Source: Novisyntrophococcus fermenticellae (GTDB lineage Bacteria > Bacillota > Clostridia > Lachnospirales > Lachnospiraceae). From it: a stretch of 64,000 bases of DNA. Below the pieces are notes generated by a model. That model saw only the letters and a list, made by a program, of their open reading frames with translations. It made no database searches and had not been told where the DNA came from. The stretch is from positions 620,001 through 684,000 of the forward strand of contig NZ_CP076458.1 of NCBI RefSeq assembly GCF_018866245.1. The letters are read 5' to 3'. Position numbers and translations under genes: made by a program. Below are positions 32,188 to 43,682 of the stretch, one piece after another; positions within the stretch are counted from its first letter, which is position 1; each line of letters starts with the position of its first letter.

Positions 32188-32305
32188 TGCTGGTGGCGAT
32201 GCGTTTTGGGGAGACACCCGTACCCATCCCGAACACGATGGTTAAGACCAAAGCGGCCGATGGTACTGCACTGGAGACGGTGTGGGAGAGCAGGTGGCTG
32301 CCAGC
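32188..32305 (+). rRNA. rrf: 5S ribosomal RNA (operon 2), between 16S and 23S
   Basis: Identical to the copy in operon 1 as far as I can read it, and in the same unusual position between 16S and 23S. The spacer 32084-32187 before it lacks tRNA genes and carries the 3' arm of the pre-16S stem. Confidence 0.93.
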
Positions 32306-32309
32306 TTAC

Positions 32310-32600
32310 TGAAAGCAACTTAATGAGTCCGCTAGGACGAATTTAGTGCGAAGTAGTTCATGAACCTTAACGAGCATAGCGAGTTTAGTTGAATGAACAT
32401 ACCCCTTGAAAGCAACTTAATGAGTCCGCTAGGACGAATTTAGTGCGAAGTAGTTCATGAACCTTAACGAGCATAGCGAGTTTAGTTGAATGAACATACC
32501 CCTTGAAAGCAACTTAATGAGTCCGCTAGGACGAATTTAGTGCGAAGTAGTTCGTGAACCTTAACGAGCATAGCGAGTTTCGTTGAACGAACACACCCCT
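32310..32600 (+). repeat. 97-bp tandem repeat, three copies, between 5S and 23S (operon 2)
   Basis: Copies start at 32310, 32407 and 32504, each exactly 97 bp. The first two are nearly the same as copy 1 of operon 1; the last carries changes (GTTCGTGAACC, TTTCGTTGAACGAACACACC), including paired changes that keep GTTCGT/ACGAAC complementary. The spacer from 32601 to 32873 then matches operon 1. Confidence 0.92.
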
Positions 32601-32873
32601 GGTTTTACCAGTGATCAGAAGATACAACATAGGTTGTGTTTCCTGATGACTGATAAATGATCAGTCAGATACGTACCTTGAAAACCGCATACAGATATAA
32701 TCAATATCCAAGCGTTAATAACGTAAGATAGAGAAAAGACATCCGAGGCATCAGATACGCAAGTAGCTGATGTTACAAACCAAGCAAGAACGATCAAACG
32801 ATCGATGCTTATAAATGAATCAGTAAACACAAAGAACCAATCCGCACGCTAGCGGAGCGGTGGACTTTAAAAA

Positions 32874-35767
<2,894 letters not shown>

Positions 35768-36112
35768 AAGCACTTGATGAATGCAAGTCGCAGACGCAGC
35801 ATGAATCCTGGTGCGCAGGTCGTTCCATTGAACAACGTGAGATGGAACTTCCAAATGCACCATGATTCAGACAGGCGAGACAGACGTCGAGCCGGAACTG
35901 AAGAAGCGGCAAAGCAATCATTAAGTGAGGTCCGGTGTTTACAAAAGGTGGAAAAGATGTGATAATCTGTATGCGGTTTTGAAGGTATGTTTTTAGATAA
36001 AAAGCATAAACTAACCTATAATTAACTTTCGATAGTCCGGCGTTAAAACCTCGGGCTGTTATTTGTGTTATCAATTATAGAACATAACGTCGAAATAATA
36101 TACATTATAAAG
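35768..36112 (+). other. Post-23S spacer of operon 2
   Basis: Matches operon 1 up to about 36026 (long TGAATC...GATTCA hairpin and the pre-23S 3' arm), then diverges. The tRNA-Asn gene of operon 1 is absent and I see no gene in the last ~90 nt before the terminator. Confidence 0.7.
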
Positions 36113-36141
36113 CATCTTGGAAAAATCCAAGGTGTTTTTTT
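36113..36141 (+). terminator. Terminator of rRNA operon 2
   Basis: Stem CATCTTGGA / TCCAAGGTG (one G-T pair) with an AAAA loop, followed by seven T residues. It is immediately upstream of the GntR promoter. Confidence 0.85.
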
Positions 36142-36143
36142 GC

Positions 36144-36199
36144 TTGACAAAAACATCGGAAAAGTGTATTATTGTACTACGAACACAATACAATAATAC
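36144..36199 (+). promoter_or_regulatory. Promoter and likely operator of the YtrA-like operon
   Basis: TTGACA (36144-36149), 17-bp spacer, TATTAT (36167-36172). A perfect inverted repeat GTATTATTGT (36166-36175) / ACAATAATAC (36190-36199) covers the -10 box and the transcription start, the expected place for repression by the GntR protein encoded next. Confidence 0.75.
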
Positions 36200-36212
36200 A
36201 GGAGGTGAGAAG

Positions 36213-36584
36213 ATGGCATGGAACTTAGATTCCGGAAGGCCAATCTACACACAGTTAGTAGAGCGAATTGAACTTTCCATTGTTTCCGGTCATTATAAAC
36301 CGGGTGATAAATTACCGTCTGTGCGGGAACTGGCTGTTGAAGCTGGTGTAAATCCCAACACGATGCAGAAAGCTATGGCAGAACTCGAAAGAGGAGGGCT
36401 GCTTCATGCAGAGAGAACAAGCGGAAGATTTATAACGGAGGATAAGGGTATGATCGATAAGATGAGGGAGGAACTGGCAAAAATCCAGATTCGGGAATTT
36501 ATGGAAAAAATGAGTCAGATGGGGTTTGGAAAAGAAGAGATTCTTAACTTACTTCGTAAAAGTCTGGAGGGGGAAAAGGAATGA
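36213..36584 (+). CDS. GntR family transcriptional regulator, YtrA subfamily
   Basis: A 123-residue repressor. The winged helix reads 'RPIYTQLVERIELSIVSGHYKPGDKLPSVRELAVEAGVNPNTMQKAMAELERGGLLHAERTSGRFI', followed by only ~50 residues of helical dimerisation region, as in YtrA. Start 36213 has CAGGAGGTGAG upstream. It is followed by its own ABC transporter with a 4-nt overlap. In Bacillus, the ytr operon responds to cell-wall antibiotics; that inducer is only an analogy here. Confidence 0.9.
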   Translation: MAWNLDSGRPIYTQLVERIELSIVSGHYKPGDKLPSVRELAVEAGVNPNTMQKAMAELERGGLLHAERTSGRFITEDKGMIDKMREELAKIQIREFMEKMSQMGFGKEEILNLLRKSLEGEKE

Positions 36585-37279
36585 GCACAATTTTGGAATG
36601 CAAGGGGTTATCGAAGCATTATGGAAAAAAACAGGCAGTAAAATCTATTGACTTGTCACTGGAATCCGGAAGAATTATCGGCCTGCTTGGGCCAAACGGG
36701 AGCGGAAAGACAACATTGATTAAATTAATTAATAGTTTGCTGTCACCATCAGAGGGTACACTGCTGATTGATGGAAAGCTGCCCGGAGCGGAGACGAAGG
36801 AGATTGTTTCTTATCTTCCGGAGCGCACATATCTGGATGAAAATCAGAAGGTTTCAGATACACTGGATTTTTTTGAAGATTTTTATGCGGATTTTGACAG
36901 AACCCGCGCGATGGATATGCTGAAGCGCTTATCAATTGATCCGACAGAAAGAATTAAAACATTGTCCAAAGGAACAAGGGAAAAAGTACAGTTAATATTG
37001 GTTATGAGCAGAAGAGCAAAGCTATATTGCCTGGATGAGCCAATTGCAGGTGTTGATCCGGCGGCCAGAGATTATATCTTAGATACCATTATCAATAATT
37101 ATGATGAAAATGCAACGATACTTATCTCGACCCACCTGATATCGGATGTGGAAAACATTTTGGATGAAGTGATTTTCATAAAGGATGGACAAATCCGTCT
37201 GCAGACAGCAGTAGATGACATTCGTGTAAAACAGGGGAAATCAGTGGATGCACTGTTCAGGGAGGTGTTCAGATGCTAA
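36581..37279 (+). CDS. ABC transporter ATP-binding protein (YtrB-like)
   Basis: A 232-residue ATPase. Walker A 'GLLGPNGSGKTTLIKLI' near residue 35, signature 'LSKGTREKVQLILVMSR', Walker B 'KLYCLDEPIAGVDPAARDYI' and the switch histidine in 'ILISTHLISDVENI'. It overlaps the regulator (ATGA) and the permease gene (7 nt), so all three are co-translated. Confidence 0.92.
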   Translation: MSTILECKGLSKHYGKKQAVKSIDLSLESGRIIGLLGPNGSGKTTLIKLINSLLSPSEGTLLIDGKLPGAETKEIVSYLPERTYLDENQKVSDTLDFFEDFYADFDRTRAMDMLKRLSIDPTERIKTLSKGTREKVQLILVMSRRAKLYCLDEPIAGVDPAARDYILDTIINNYDENATILISTHLISDVENILDEVIFIKDGQIRLQTAVDDIRVKQGKSVDALFREVFRC

Positions 37280-38082
37280 AAAAGTTATTTAAATATGAGT
37301 GGAAAGCAACATCCAGAAGCCTTATGGTCGTCCATGCAATTGTCCTTGTTTTCGCAGTTCTTACAAGAATCTTTTTTGCAGTAAGCGGTGGTCTGGAGGG
37401 AAGTTCTGTTATAGCGGGGCTGTTTTTATTCTTAAGTGTTATGGTAATATGTACTGCAGCAATATTTACAGTCATCTTTATAGGCTTTCGTTTTTACAAA
37501 AATGTCTTTACAGATCAGGGGTATCTGACTAACACGCTGCCTGTAACTCCGCAGCAGATAATCATATCCAAGGGACTCGTAGGGCTTATCTGGGAGGTTT
37601 TGGATATTATATTCGTGATAGCGGCAATTTTTATAATAGCGGCAGATGGAGATATGCTTAGAGAGCTGACAAGTGTAGTTAAGGAAAGTATCAAATATCT
37701 GTTTAATGGGGAAGCAGCACTTAGTGCATGGTTAGTTCTGATTACGATCGTTTTGTCACCAGTAGTGTATATACTTGAAATGTATGTTTCTGTAGCATTA
37801 GGCAATCTGTTTTCCGGACATAAGCTTTTGGGAGCGGTTGGGGCATTCGCCGGAATCTATATCGTCCAGCAGATTATTATGATCATTACGCTTGGAATCA
37901 CTGGATATAAAGCTTTCGCAGCCACAACAGTTTATTCGGCGGATGCAGTAGAAGTACAGGTAAGAGGCCTGCAGATGCTGGATACAACGATGCTAGTGAA
38001 TCTGATTCTGTCATTGATTGCTATAATAGCGAGCTTTCTCGTGACAAAATATATTATGACAAAGAAATTAAATCTTCAGTAG
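37273..38082 (+). CDS. ABC transporter permease (YtrC/D-like)
   Basis: A 269-residue protein with about six transmembrane helices ('LMVVHAIVLVFAVLTRIFFAV', 'LFLFLSVMVICTAAIFTVIFIGF', 'VLDIIFVIAAIFIIAA', 'AWLVLITIVLSPVVYILEMYVSVALG', 'GAVGAFAGIYIVQQIIMIITLGI', 'LVNLILSLIAIIASFLVTKYIM'). The loop 'DQGYLTNTLPVTPQQIIISK' is common in ABC-2 type permeases. Substrate unknown. Confidence 0.85.
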   Translation: MLKKLFKYEWKATSRSLMVVHAIVLVFAVLTRIFFAVSGGLEGSSVIAGLFLFLSVMVICTAAIFTVIFIGFRFYKNVFTDQGYLTNTLPVTPQQIIISKGLVGLIWEVLDIIFVIAAIFIIAADGDMLRELTSVVKESIKYLFNGEAALSAWLVLITIVLSPVVYILEMYVSVALGNLFSGHKLLGAVGAFAGIYIVQQIIMIITLGITGYKAFAATTVYSADAVEVQVRGLQMLDTTMLVNLILSLIAIIASFLVTKYIMTKKLNLQ

Positions 38083-38106
38083 CTCAAAAATTCACTCCCT
38101 CTATAT

Positions 38107-38137
38107 GCACGGACACTTATTAAAGCGGTGTCCGTGC
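38107..38137. terminator. Hairpin between convergent operons
   Basis: Perfect 10-bp stem GCACGGACAC / GTGTCCGTGC, 11-nt loop, spanning the stop codon of the minus-strand AraC gene and lying 25 nt after the permease gene. T runs on either side are weak. Confidence 0.5.
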
Positions 38138-38908
38138 AGCCGAAGGAGAGATTCCATACTTTTTTTTATACATCTTACTTAAGTAGAATTCATCATAAAA
38201 CCCAAAATTCTGTGCAGCGGTTTTCAGCTTTTCGTCCGGATGTTGTGTAAGAAAGGAATGCACCGCTTTCAATTTCAAATCCATCTGATATTGATAAGCA
38301 GACATATCAAAAACCTCATGAAATTTCTTATTTAAAGTTTTCACTGAAACGTTGAGTAAATCCGTAATCTCACTTAGAGAATAGAAGTATTCTGGTCTGG
38401 ATTCCATGATTTTGACTGCTTCTGAAACAACTGCATATTTTTCGGTATCCCGGCTGTCTTCAGCAATACGAAACAGTTGACATAATAAAAGATTCAGGGA
38501 AGCCGTTATTTCAGAGTCTGTCACATATGTGCTCCTGTTATGGTGTAGGGAAATGAGGGAAGAGAACAGATCTTTAATCTGCGGTGCATGACCACAGGAA
38601 ATCAGTGGGGGGAAGGAGGCCAGATCGCAGGATTCTTCTTCCTTAATATGCAGAAACATAATTTTCGTACCCGGAAGACAAAGCTCTTTACTAAAGTGAT
38701 GAACTCCCGCTCTTAACATGAGGACATCTCCCGCCTTCATAAGATAGGGCTTTTGATCCATCCATATTTCCCATTCACCTTCCAGCATATATATAAAATC
38801 ATGATCTTTCATAGTCCGGTCCGGATGCAACACACCCTTCATATATGTGACGTAATTCCCGTCATTAAGTTTTCGCTTTGAAGTTAATGAGTACAAGTAT
38901 TCTTTCAT
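38120..38908 (-). CDS. AraC family transcriptional regulator
   Basis: A 262-residue regulator. N-terminal cupin-like sensor ('HDFIYMLEGEWEIWMDQKPYLMKAGDVLMLRAGVHHFSKE') and C-terminal double helix-turn-helix ('LSEITDLLNVSVKTLNKKFHEVFDMSAYQYQMDLKLKAVHSFLT' and 'KLKTAAQNFGFYDEFYLSKMYKKKYGISPSAAR'). It is transcribed away from the ABC exporter operon at 39064; the 155-bp gap between them is the likely shared control region. Confidence 0.88.
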   Translation of the reverse strand: MKEYLYSLTSKRKLNDGNYVTYMKGVLHPDRTMKDHDFIYMLEGEWEIWMDQKPYLMKAGDVLMLRAGVHHFSKELCLPGTKIMFLHIKEEESCDLASFPPLISCGHAPQIKDLFSSLISLHHNRSTYVTDSEITASLNLLLCQLFRIAEDSRDTEKYAVVSEAVKIMESRPEYFYSLSEITDLLNVSVKTLNKKFHEVFDMSAYQYQMDLKLKAVHSFLTQHPDEKLKTAAQNFGFYDEFYLSKMYKKKYGISPSAARTPL

Positions 38909-39063
38909 GAGCCGATTTCCTGATTACCTCCAAGATTCGTTACTTATATCCTCAATTATACATGGAAGTGCACGCTTTATCAATGGTAATTCAGCATTCT
39001 TTCTGCTAGAGTAAAAAGAACCGACATAAAAAAGATGTAATTGTAAGGAGGAGGTAAGGATTC

Positions 39064-40869
39064 ATGCGTCAGACGAAATGGCTCTGGTCACAGATGAAAG
39101 CTTACAGGAAACGATATATTTTTCTGGTAGCAGTTATCCTGATTCCAATTGTTATGCAGCTGATCAATCCACTGATCACGCAGATGATTGTAGATCAGGT
39201 CGTAATGAAGATTCCACAGAATAAGGGGGATATGCAGGAGCTGATTGATAAACTTATAAAGCTTTTGCTTTTGATGGTTATGTTTATGGCCGTGCGAACC
39301 TTTGTATGGCGATATGCCATCGTCGGAATAGAGGAATGTGGACAGAGATTCCTGTACGACTTCAAGAAGCAGATGTTCCACAAGCTTCAGAATCTGGATC
39401 GTGGATTTTACAAAAGAAACGAAACCGGAGATTTGATGACGAGGCTTACATCGGATGCCGAGATGGGAAAGCATGGGATTGTAACCTTGTTCAGAGGCTT
39501 TTTGGAGGCTTTTACCCTGTATCTGGCCACAACTATCTATATGATGTCAAAAGATGTGTTGTTGACACTGGCACTCATGGTATTTACTCCGATGATATTT
39601 TTTGTGACATTTAGGTTTTCAAGAACCGCGAGACCATATTATATGAAACTGAGAGAGAAGCTCTCAAGGCTTAACAGCAACGCACAGGAAAATATAGAGG
39701 CGAATCGGGTCATCAAAGCCTTCGCCCGAGAAGCCTTTGAAGAAGAAAATTTTCTCGAAAAAAACACAAACTATAAAGAGGCTAATATTAAGGCATCCTT
39801 TGTATGGCTTAGGTTTTATCCCGCAATAGAGGGATTCTCCCAGGCACTTCCAATTGTTGTGCTGGTGCTGGGCGGCATCTTTCTTATGAATGGAAGAATC
39901 ACTGCAGGAACCTTTCTGGCATTTAACAGTCTGTGCTGGACACTCGCCGCTCCGATGAGAAACTTAGGGATTTTGGTTAATGACACCCAACGGTTTCTGG
40001 CATCGGTTGATAAACTGATCGAACTGTATGAGGCGGAACCATCTGTAAAGAATAAAAGCGGAGCGCTTGTTGAGAAAGATGAGCTTGAAGGTAAGATTGA
40101 GTTCCGGGATGTAAGCGTAAAACTGGAACATACGGATGTACTGGAACATGTCAATCTGACAATTATGCCGGGAGAAACTGTTGCGGTGATGGGGCCTACA
40201 GGTTCGGGAAAGACAACTTTAATCAACTGCATCAATCGTTTTATCGATGTGACAGATGGGGCCGTTCTTATTGATAATGTGGATGTCAGGGATTATGACC
40301 TGAAAGTGCTTCGGAAAAATATCGGTATTGCAAATCAGGATGTTTTTCTGTTCTCTGATACGATTAACCGGAATATCGCATTTGGAAACAGTATGCTTCC
40401 CACAGATCAGATCGAAAGATTTGCCCGTCTTGCGAGAGCTGATTTTGTGTGGCGTATGCAAAATGGATTTGATACGATGGTGGGTGAACGGGGAACCGGG
40501 CTGTCAGGGGGACAGAAGCAACGTCTGGCACTGGCCCGCGCTATTGCCGTGAAACCTTCTATATTAATACTGGATGATACAACATCTGCCGTGGATATGA
40601 ATACAGAAAGCGAAATTCGGGATAACCTTGTCAGGATGCCGGAAAGGGCGACAAAGATTATTATAGCCCAAAGATATTTTTCTGCAATGAAGGCTGACAA
40701 GATTATAATATTAAATAATGGTCATGTTGCGGAAGTCGGAACCCATAAAGAACTACTTGCAAAACGTGGTTACTATACGGATATTTATTTGCTGCAGAGA
40801 GGAATCAGTTCCTTGGAGGAAGACATATATACGCAATATGAAGAAACGGAGGTGCTGAACCATGGCTGA
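39064..40869 (+). CDS. ABC exporter half-transporter with degenerate ATP site (subunit A)
   Basis: A 601-residue fused membrane/ATPase protein. Six transmembrane helices in residues ~15-300, then the ATPase with Walker A 'GPTGSGKTTLI' and an intact signature 'LSGGQKQRLALARA'. The catalytic glutamate after Walker B is aspartate ('LILDDTTSAVD' where DEATS is normal), and the switch histidine is glutamine ('IIIAQRYFSAMK' for AHRLST). Such changes mark the non-hydrolysing half of heterodimeric exporters. RBS GGAGGAGG. The next gene overlaps by 8 nt and supplies the complementary half. Confidence 0.9.
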   Translation: MRQTKWLWSQMKAYRKRYIFLVAVILIPIVMQLINPLITQMIVDQVVMKIPQNKGDMQELIDKLIKLLLLMVMFMAVRTFVWRYAIVGIEECGQRFLYDFKKQMFHKLQNLDRGFYKRNETGDLMTRLTSDAEMGKHGIVTLFRGFLEAFTLYLATTIYMMSKDVLLTLALMVFTPMIFFVTFRFSRTARPYYMKLREKLSRLNSNAQENIEANRVIKAFAREAFEEENFLEKNTNYKEANIKASFVWLRFYPAIEGFSQALPIVVLVLGGIFLMNGRITAGTFLAFNSLCWTLAAPMRNLGILVNDTQRFLASVDKLIELYEAEPSVKNKSGALVEKDELEGKIEFRDVSVKLEHTDVLEHVNLTIMPGETVAVMGPTGSGKTTLINCINRFIDVTDGAVLIDNVDVRDYDLKVLRKNIGIANQDVFLFSDTINRNIAFGNSMLPTDQIERFARLARADFVWRMQNGFDTMVGERGTGLSGGQKQRLALARAIAVKPSILILDDTTSAVDMNTESEIRDNLVRMPERATKIIIAQRYFSAMKADKIIILNNGHVAEVGTHKELLAKRGYYTDIYLLQRGISSLEEDIYTQYEETEVLNHG

Positions 40870-42628
40870 CAGAAACAGATTCGATCAGGATGAACGGCTT
40901 GAAGAGGAATTTAACATCGGGCATCTGAAGAGAACCTTTGTATACATCAGGAAGAGAAAAAATGCTATGCTTCAGGCACTTCTCTTTTCCGCCGTTTCAT
41001 CTGTTTTTTCATTGATACCTGCTAAAATCATCGGATATGCCGTGGACAATACGATTCCGAACGGCGATGTAAGACAGCTTTTGCTTCTGGCTGCTGCAGT
41101 TGCAGCTATTGTGTCTGTTAGTGTTACACTGGCTGTGATACGTGCAAGAATTATGACCAAGGTGGGGCAGGATATCATCTTCGATATACGAATGGATTTA
41201 TTCCGAAAGCTTCAGGAACTGCCGTTTACATACTATGATGAGAGACCACACGGGAAGATTCTGGTACGTGTCATCAATTATGTCAACAATGTGTCCGATA
41301 TGCTTTCTAATGGCATGATTAACTTTGTGCTTGAGATTTTTAATATCCTGTTTATTCTGGCCTTCATGTTTACGACAAGTGTAAAATTAACCCTGATTAT
41401 ATTTGCAGGGGTGCCTGTTCTGGTTTTTGGGCTTTCAAAGCTAAAGCCCAGGCAGCGAAGGGCATGGCAGGATGTCAGCAATAAAGGCTCCAACATGAAC
41501 GCGTATCTTCAGGAAAGTATCAACGGAGTTGCGATTTCACAGAACTTCGTAAGGCAGGGAGAGAATGAAGAAATCTTTGATGAACTGAATCGCAGCAATT
41601 ATGAGTCGGTGATGCATGCCGTCCGGCTTGCGTACTGGACGCCGAATATGGTAGACTTAACAGCAGTTACAGCAATTGCTTTTATGTATCTGACAGGCGT
41701 GGCATGGCTGCGTCCTGCAATCAGCTTTGGAGTCATACTGGTTATGGGGGACTATGCCTGGAGGATGTGGCAGCCGATTATCAACATAGCAAACCTCTAC
41801 AATCAGCTGCTGAATACGTTGTCCTATCTGGAGCGTATCTTTGAGATTATTGATGAGCCGGTTTACCTGACCGATGCAGAGGATGCCAAGGAACTCCCTC
41901 CGATTACCGGGGATGTGGATTTTGAAGATGTTACATTTGCATATGAAAAGGGATTTAATATTCTGGAGCATATGAATCTCCATGTAAGTGCGGGAGAGAG
42001 CATCGCACTCGTAGGACCGACCGGAGCCGGGAAATCCACGATTGTAAACCTTTTGTCCAGATTCTACGATGTCACAGGAGGATGTGTGAGAATAGACGGA
42101 CACGATCTTCGTGACGTAACGATGCATTCTCTTCGAAGTCAGATGGGAGTGATGCAGCAGGATGGGTTTATCTTCTCAGGAACCATAGCCGATAATGTCA
42201 GATACGGACGGCTGGATGCCACCCAGGAAGAGATTGAGGAAGCTTGTAAGGCGGTTCACGCAGATGAGTTTATCCGTGATATGGAACAGGGATATGAGAC
42301 GGTGGTTGAGGAAAAGGGGAGTATCCTGTCACAGGGACAAAAGCAGTTGATTGCATTTGCCCGAACTCTGATCCGGGATCCCAAAATCCTGATTCTGGAC
42401 GAAGCAACATCATCCATTGACACAAAGACAGAAAGGCTGGTGCAAGAAGGGCTTGACCGCCTGATGGAAGGAAGAACGACTTTTGCTGTGGCGCACCGGC
42501 TCTCCACAATTAAAAACTGTGATAAGATTCTTTATATATCGGATAAGGGGATTTCGGAGATGGGAACACATAGTGAATTGATGAAACAAAAGGGGAAATA
42601 CTACGATATGGTAACCGCCCAGATGTGA
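40862..42628 (+). CDS. ABC exporter half-transporter with intact catalytic residues (subunit B)
   Basis: A 588-residue partner of subunit A. Walker A 'GPTGAGKSTIV', Walker B with catalytic Glu 'LILDEATSSIDT', and switch histidine 'FAVAHRLSTIKN' are all canonical, whereas its signature reads 'LSQGQKQLIAFAR' in place of LSGGQ. Thus the working ATP site is made of subunit B Walker motifs plus subunit A signature, and the other site is degenerate on both sides. Multidrug or lipid-like substrates are usual for this type. Confidence 0.9.
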   Translation: MADRNRFDQDERLEEEFNIGHLKRTFVYIRKRKNAMLQALLFSAVSSVFSLIPAKIIGYAVDNTIPNGDVRQLLLLAAAVAAIVSVSVTLAVIRARIMTKVGQDIIFDIRMDLFRKLQELPFTYYDERPHGKILVRVINYVNNVSDMLSNGMINFVLEIFNILFILAFMFTTSVKLTLIIFAGVPVLVFGLSKLKPRQRRAWQDVSNKGSNMNAYLQESINGVAISQNFVRQGENEEIFDELNRSNYESVMHAVRLAYWTPNMVDLTAVTAIAFMYLTGVAWLRPAISFGVILVMGDYAWRMWQPIINIANLYNQLLNTLSYLERIFEIIDEPVYLTDAEDAKELPPITGDVDFEDVTFAYEKGFNILEHMNLHVSAGESIALVGPTGAGKSTIVNLLSRFYDVTGGCVRIDGHDLRDVTMHSLRSQMGVMQQDGFIFSGTIADNVRYGRLDATQEEIEEACKAVHADEFIRDMEQGYETVVEEKGSILSQGQKQLIAFARTLIRDPKILILDEATSSIDTKTERLVQEGLDRLMEGRTTFAVAHRLSTIKNCDKILYISDKGISEMGTHSELMKQKGKYYDMVTAQM

Positions 42629-42642
42629 AGGAGGAAAAAATT

Positions 42643-43635
42643 ATGTATCAGGCATCATCAACACGTTATCAGGATATGAAATACGCCCGTTGCGGAAACA
42701 GCGGACTTCAATTACCGTCCGTTTCCTTAGGATTCTGGCACAATTTCGGCGATATCGCTTCCTATGAGAATATGAAGCAGCTTTGCTTTACCGCATTTGA
42801 CAATGGAATTACCCACTTTGACCTGGCCAATAATTATGGCCCTGCGCCGGGCAGTGCTGAAAAGAACCTGGGGCTTATACTGAAAGAAAACTTCGGGTCT
42901 TACCGCGATGAACTGATTATCAGTACAAAAGCCGGTTATGATATGTGGGAGGGTCCTTATGGCAACTGGGGAAGCCGGAAATATCTTCTGGCAAGTCTGG
43001 ACCAAAGCTTGCAGCGTATGGGGCTGGATTATGTCGACATATTTTATCATCATCGCATGGATCCGGAGACTCCGCTGGAAGAAACCATGGGTGCACTTGC
43101 ACAGGCTGTTGCATGTGGAAAGGCACTATATGTGGGGCTTTCAAATTATGATGGAGAAACTTTGGAAAAGGCAGCACGTATACTGGAGGAACTGCATTGT
43201 CCGTTTATCATCAACCAGAATCGTTACTCCATCTTTGACCGGACGATTGAGCAGAATGGACTAAAAGAAACTTCTGAAAAACTGAAAAAAGGAATCATTT
43301 CATTCAGCCCTCTGGCGCAGGGAATGCTGACGGACCGATATTTAGGCGGAATTCCGGAGGACAGCAGGATCAAGGCAGACGGACGTTTTCTGAAAGCATC
43401 TTCTCTGACACAGGAACGCTTAAGTCAGGTACAAAAACTCAATGAAATAGCAAAGACCCGGGGTCAGACTCTGGCGGAGATGGCTCTTGGCTGGATTCTT
43501 CGTGATGGACTTGTAACAAGTGTTCTGATTGGTGCGTCTAAGCCCTCACAAATTTTGGATAATATCGGAGCTTTAAGAAACACATCATTTACGAAAGAGG
43601 AACTGAATCTGATTGATACCGTTGCTCTGGGATAA
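42643..43635 (+). CDS. Aldo/keto reductase, YghZ-like
   Basis: A 330-residue NADPH-dependent TIM-barrel oxidoreductase. Catalytic tetrad D ('THFDLANNYGPAPGSAEKNLG'), Y in the same segment, K ('IISTKAGYDMWEGPYGNWGSRKYL') and H ('DIFYHHRMDPETPLEETMGAL'). The 'GPAPGSAE' loop is typical of the glyceraldehyde-3-phosphate reductase / Kv-beta-like group. RBS AAGGAGG precedes 42643, 15 nt after the ABC gene, so it is part of that operon. Confidence 0.9.
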   Translation: MYQASSTRYQDMKYARCGNSGLQLPSVSLGFWHNFGDIASYENMKQLCFTAFDNGITHFDLANNYGPAPGSAEKNLGLILKENFGSYRDELIISTKAGYDMWEGPYGNWGSRKYLLASLDQSLQRMGLDYVDIFYHHRMDPETPLEETMGALAQAVACGKALYVGLSNYDGETLEKAARILEELHCPFIINQNRYSIFDRTIEQNGLKETSEKLKKGIISFSPLAQGMLTDRYLGGIPEDSRIKADGRFLKASSLTQERLSQVQKLNEIAKTRGQTLAEMALGWILRDGLVTSVLIGASKPSQILDNIGALRNTSFTKEELNLIDTVALG

Positions 43636-43682
43636 TGAAATTAAATCAGGACATCCTAATATCGGGAAAGAGAGGTGCCTGC

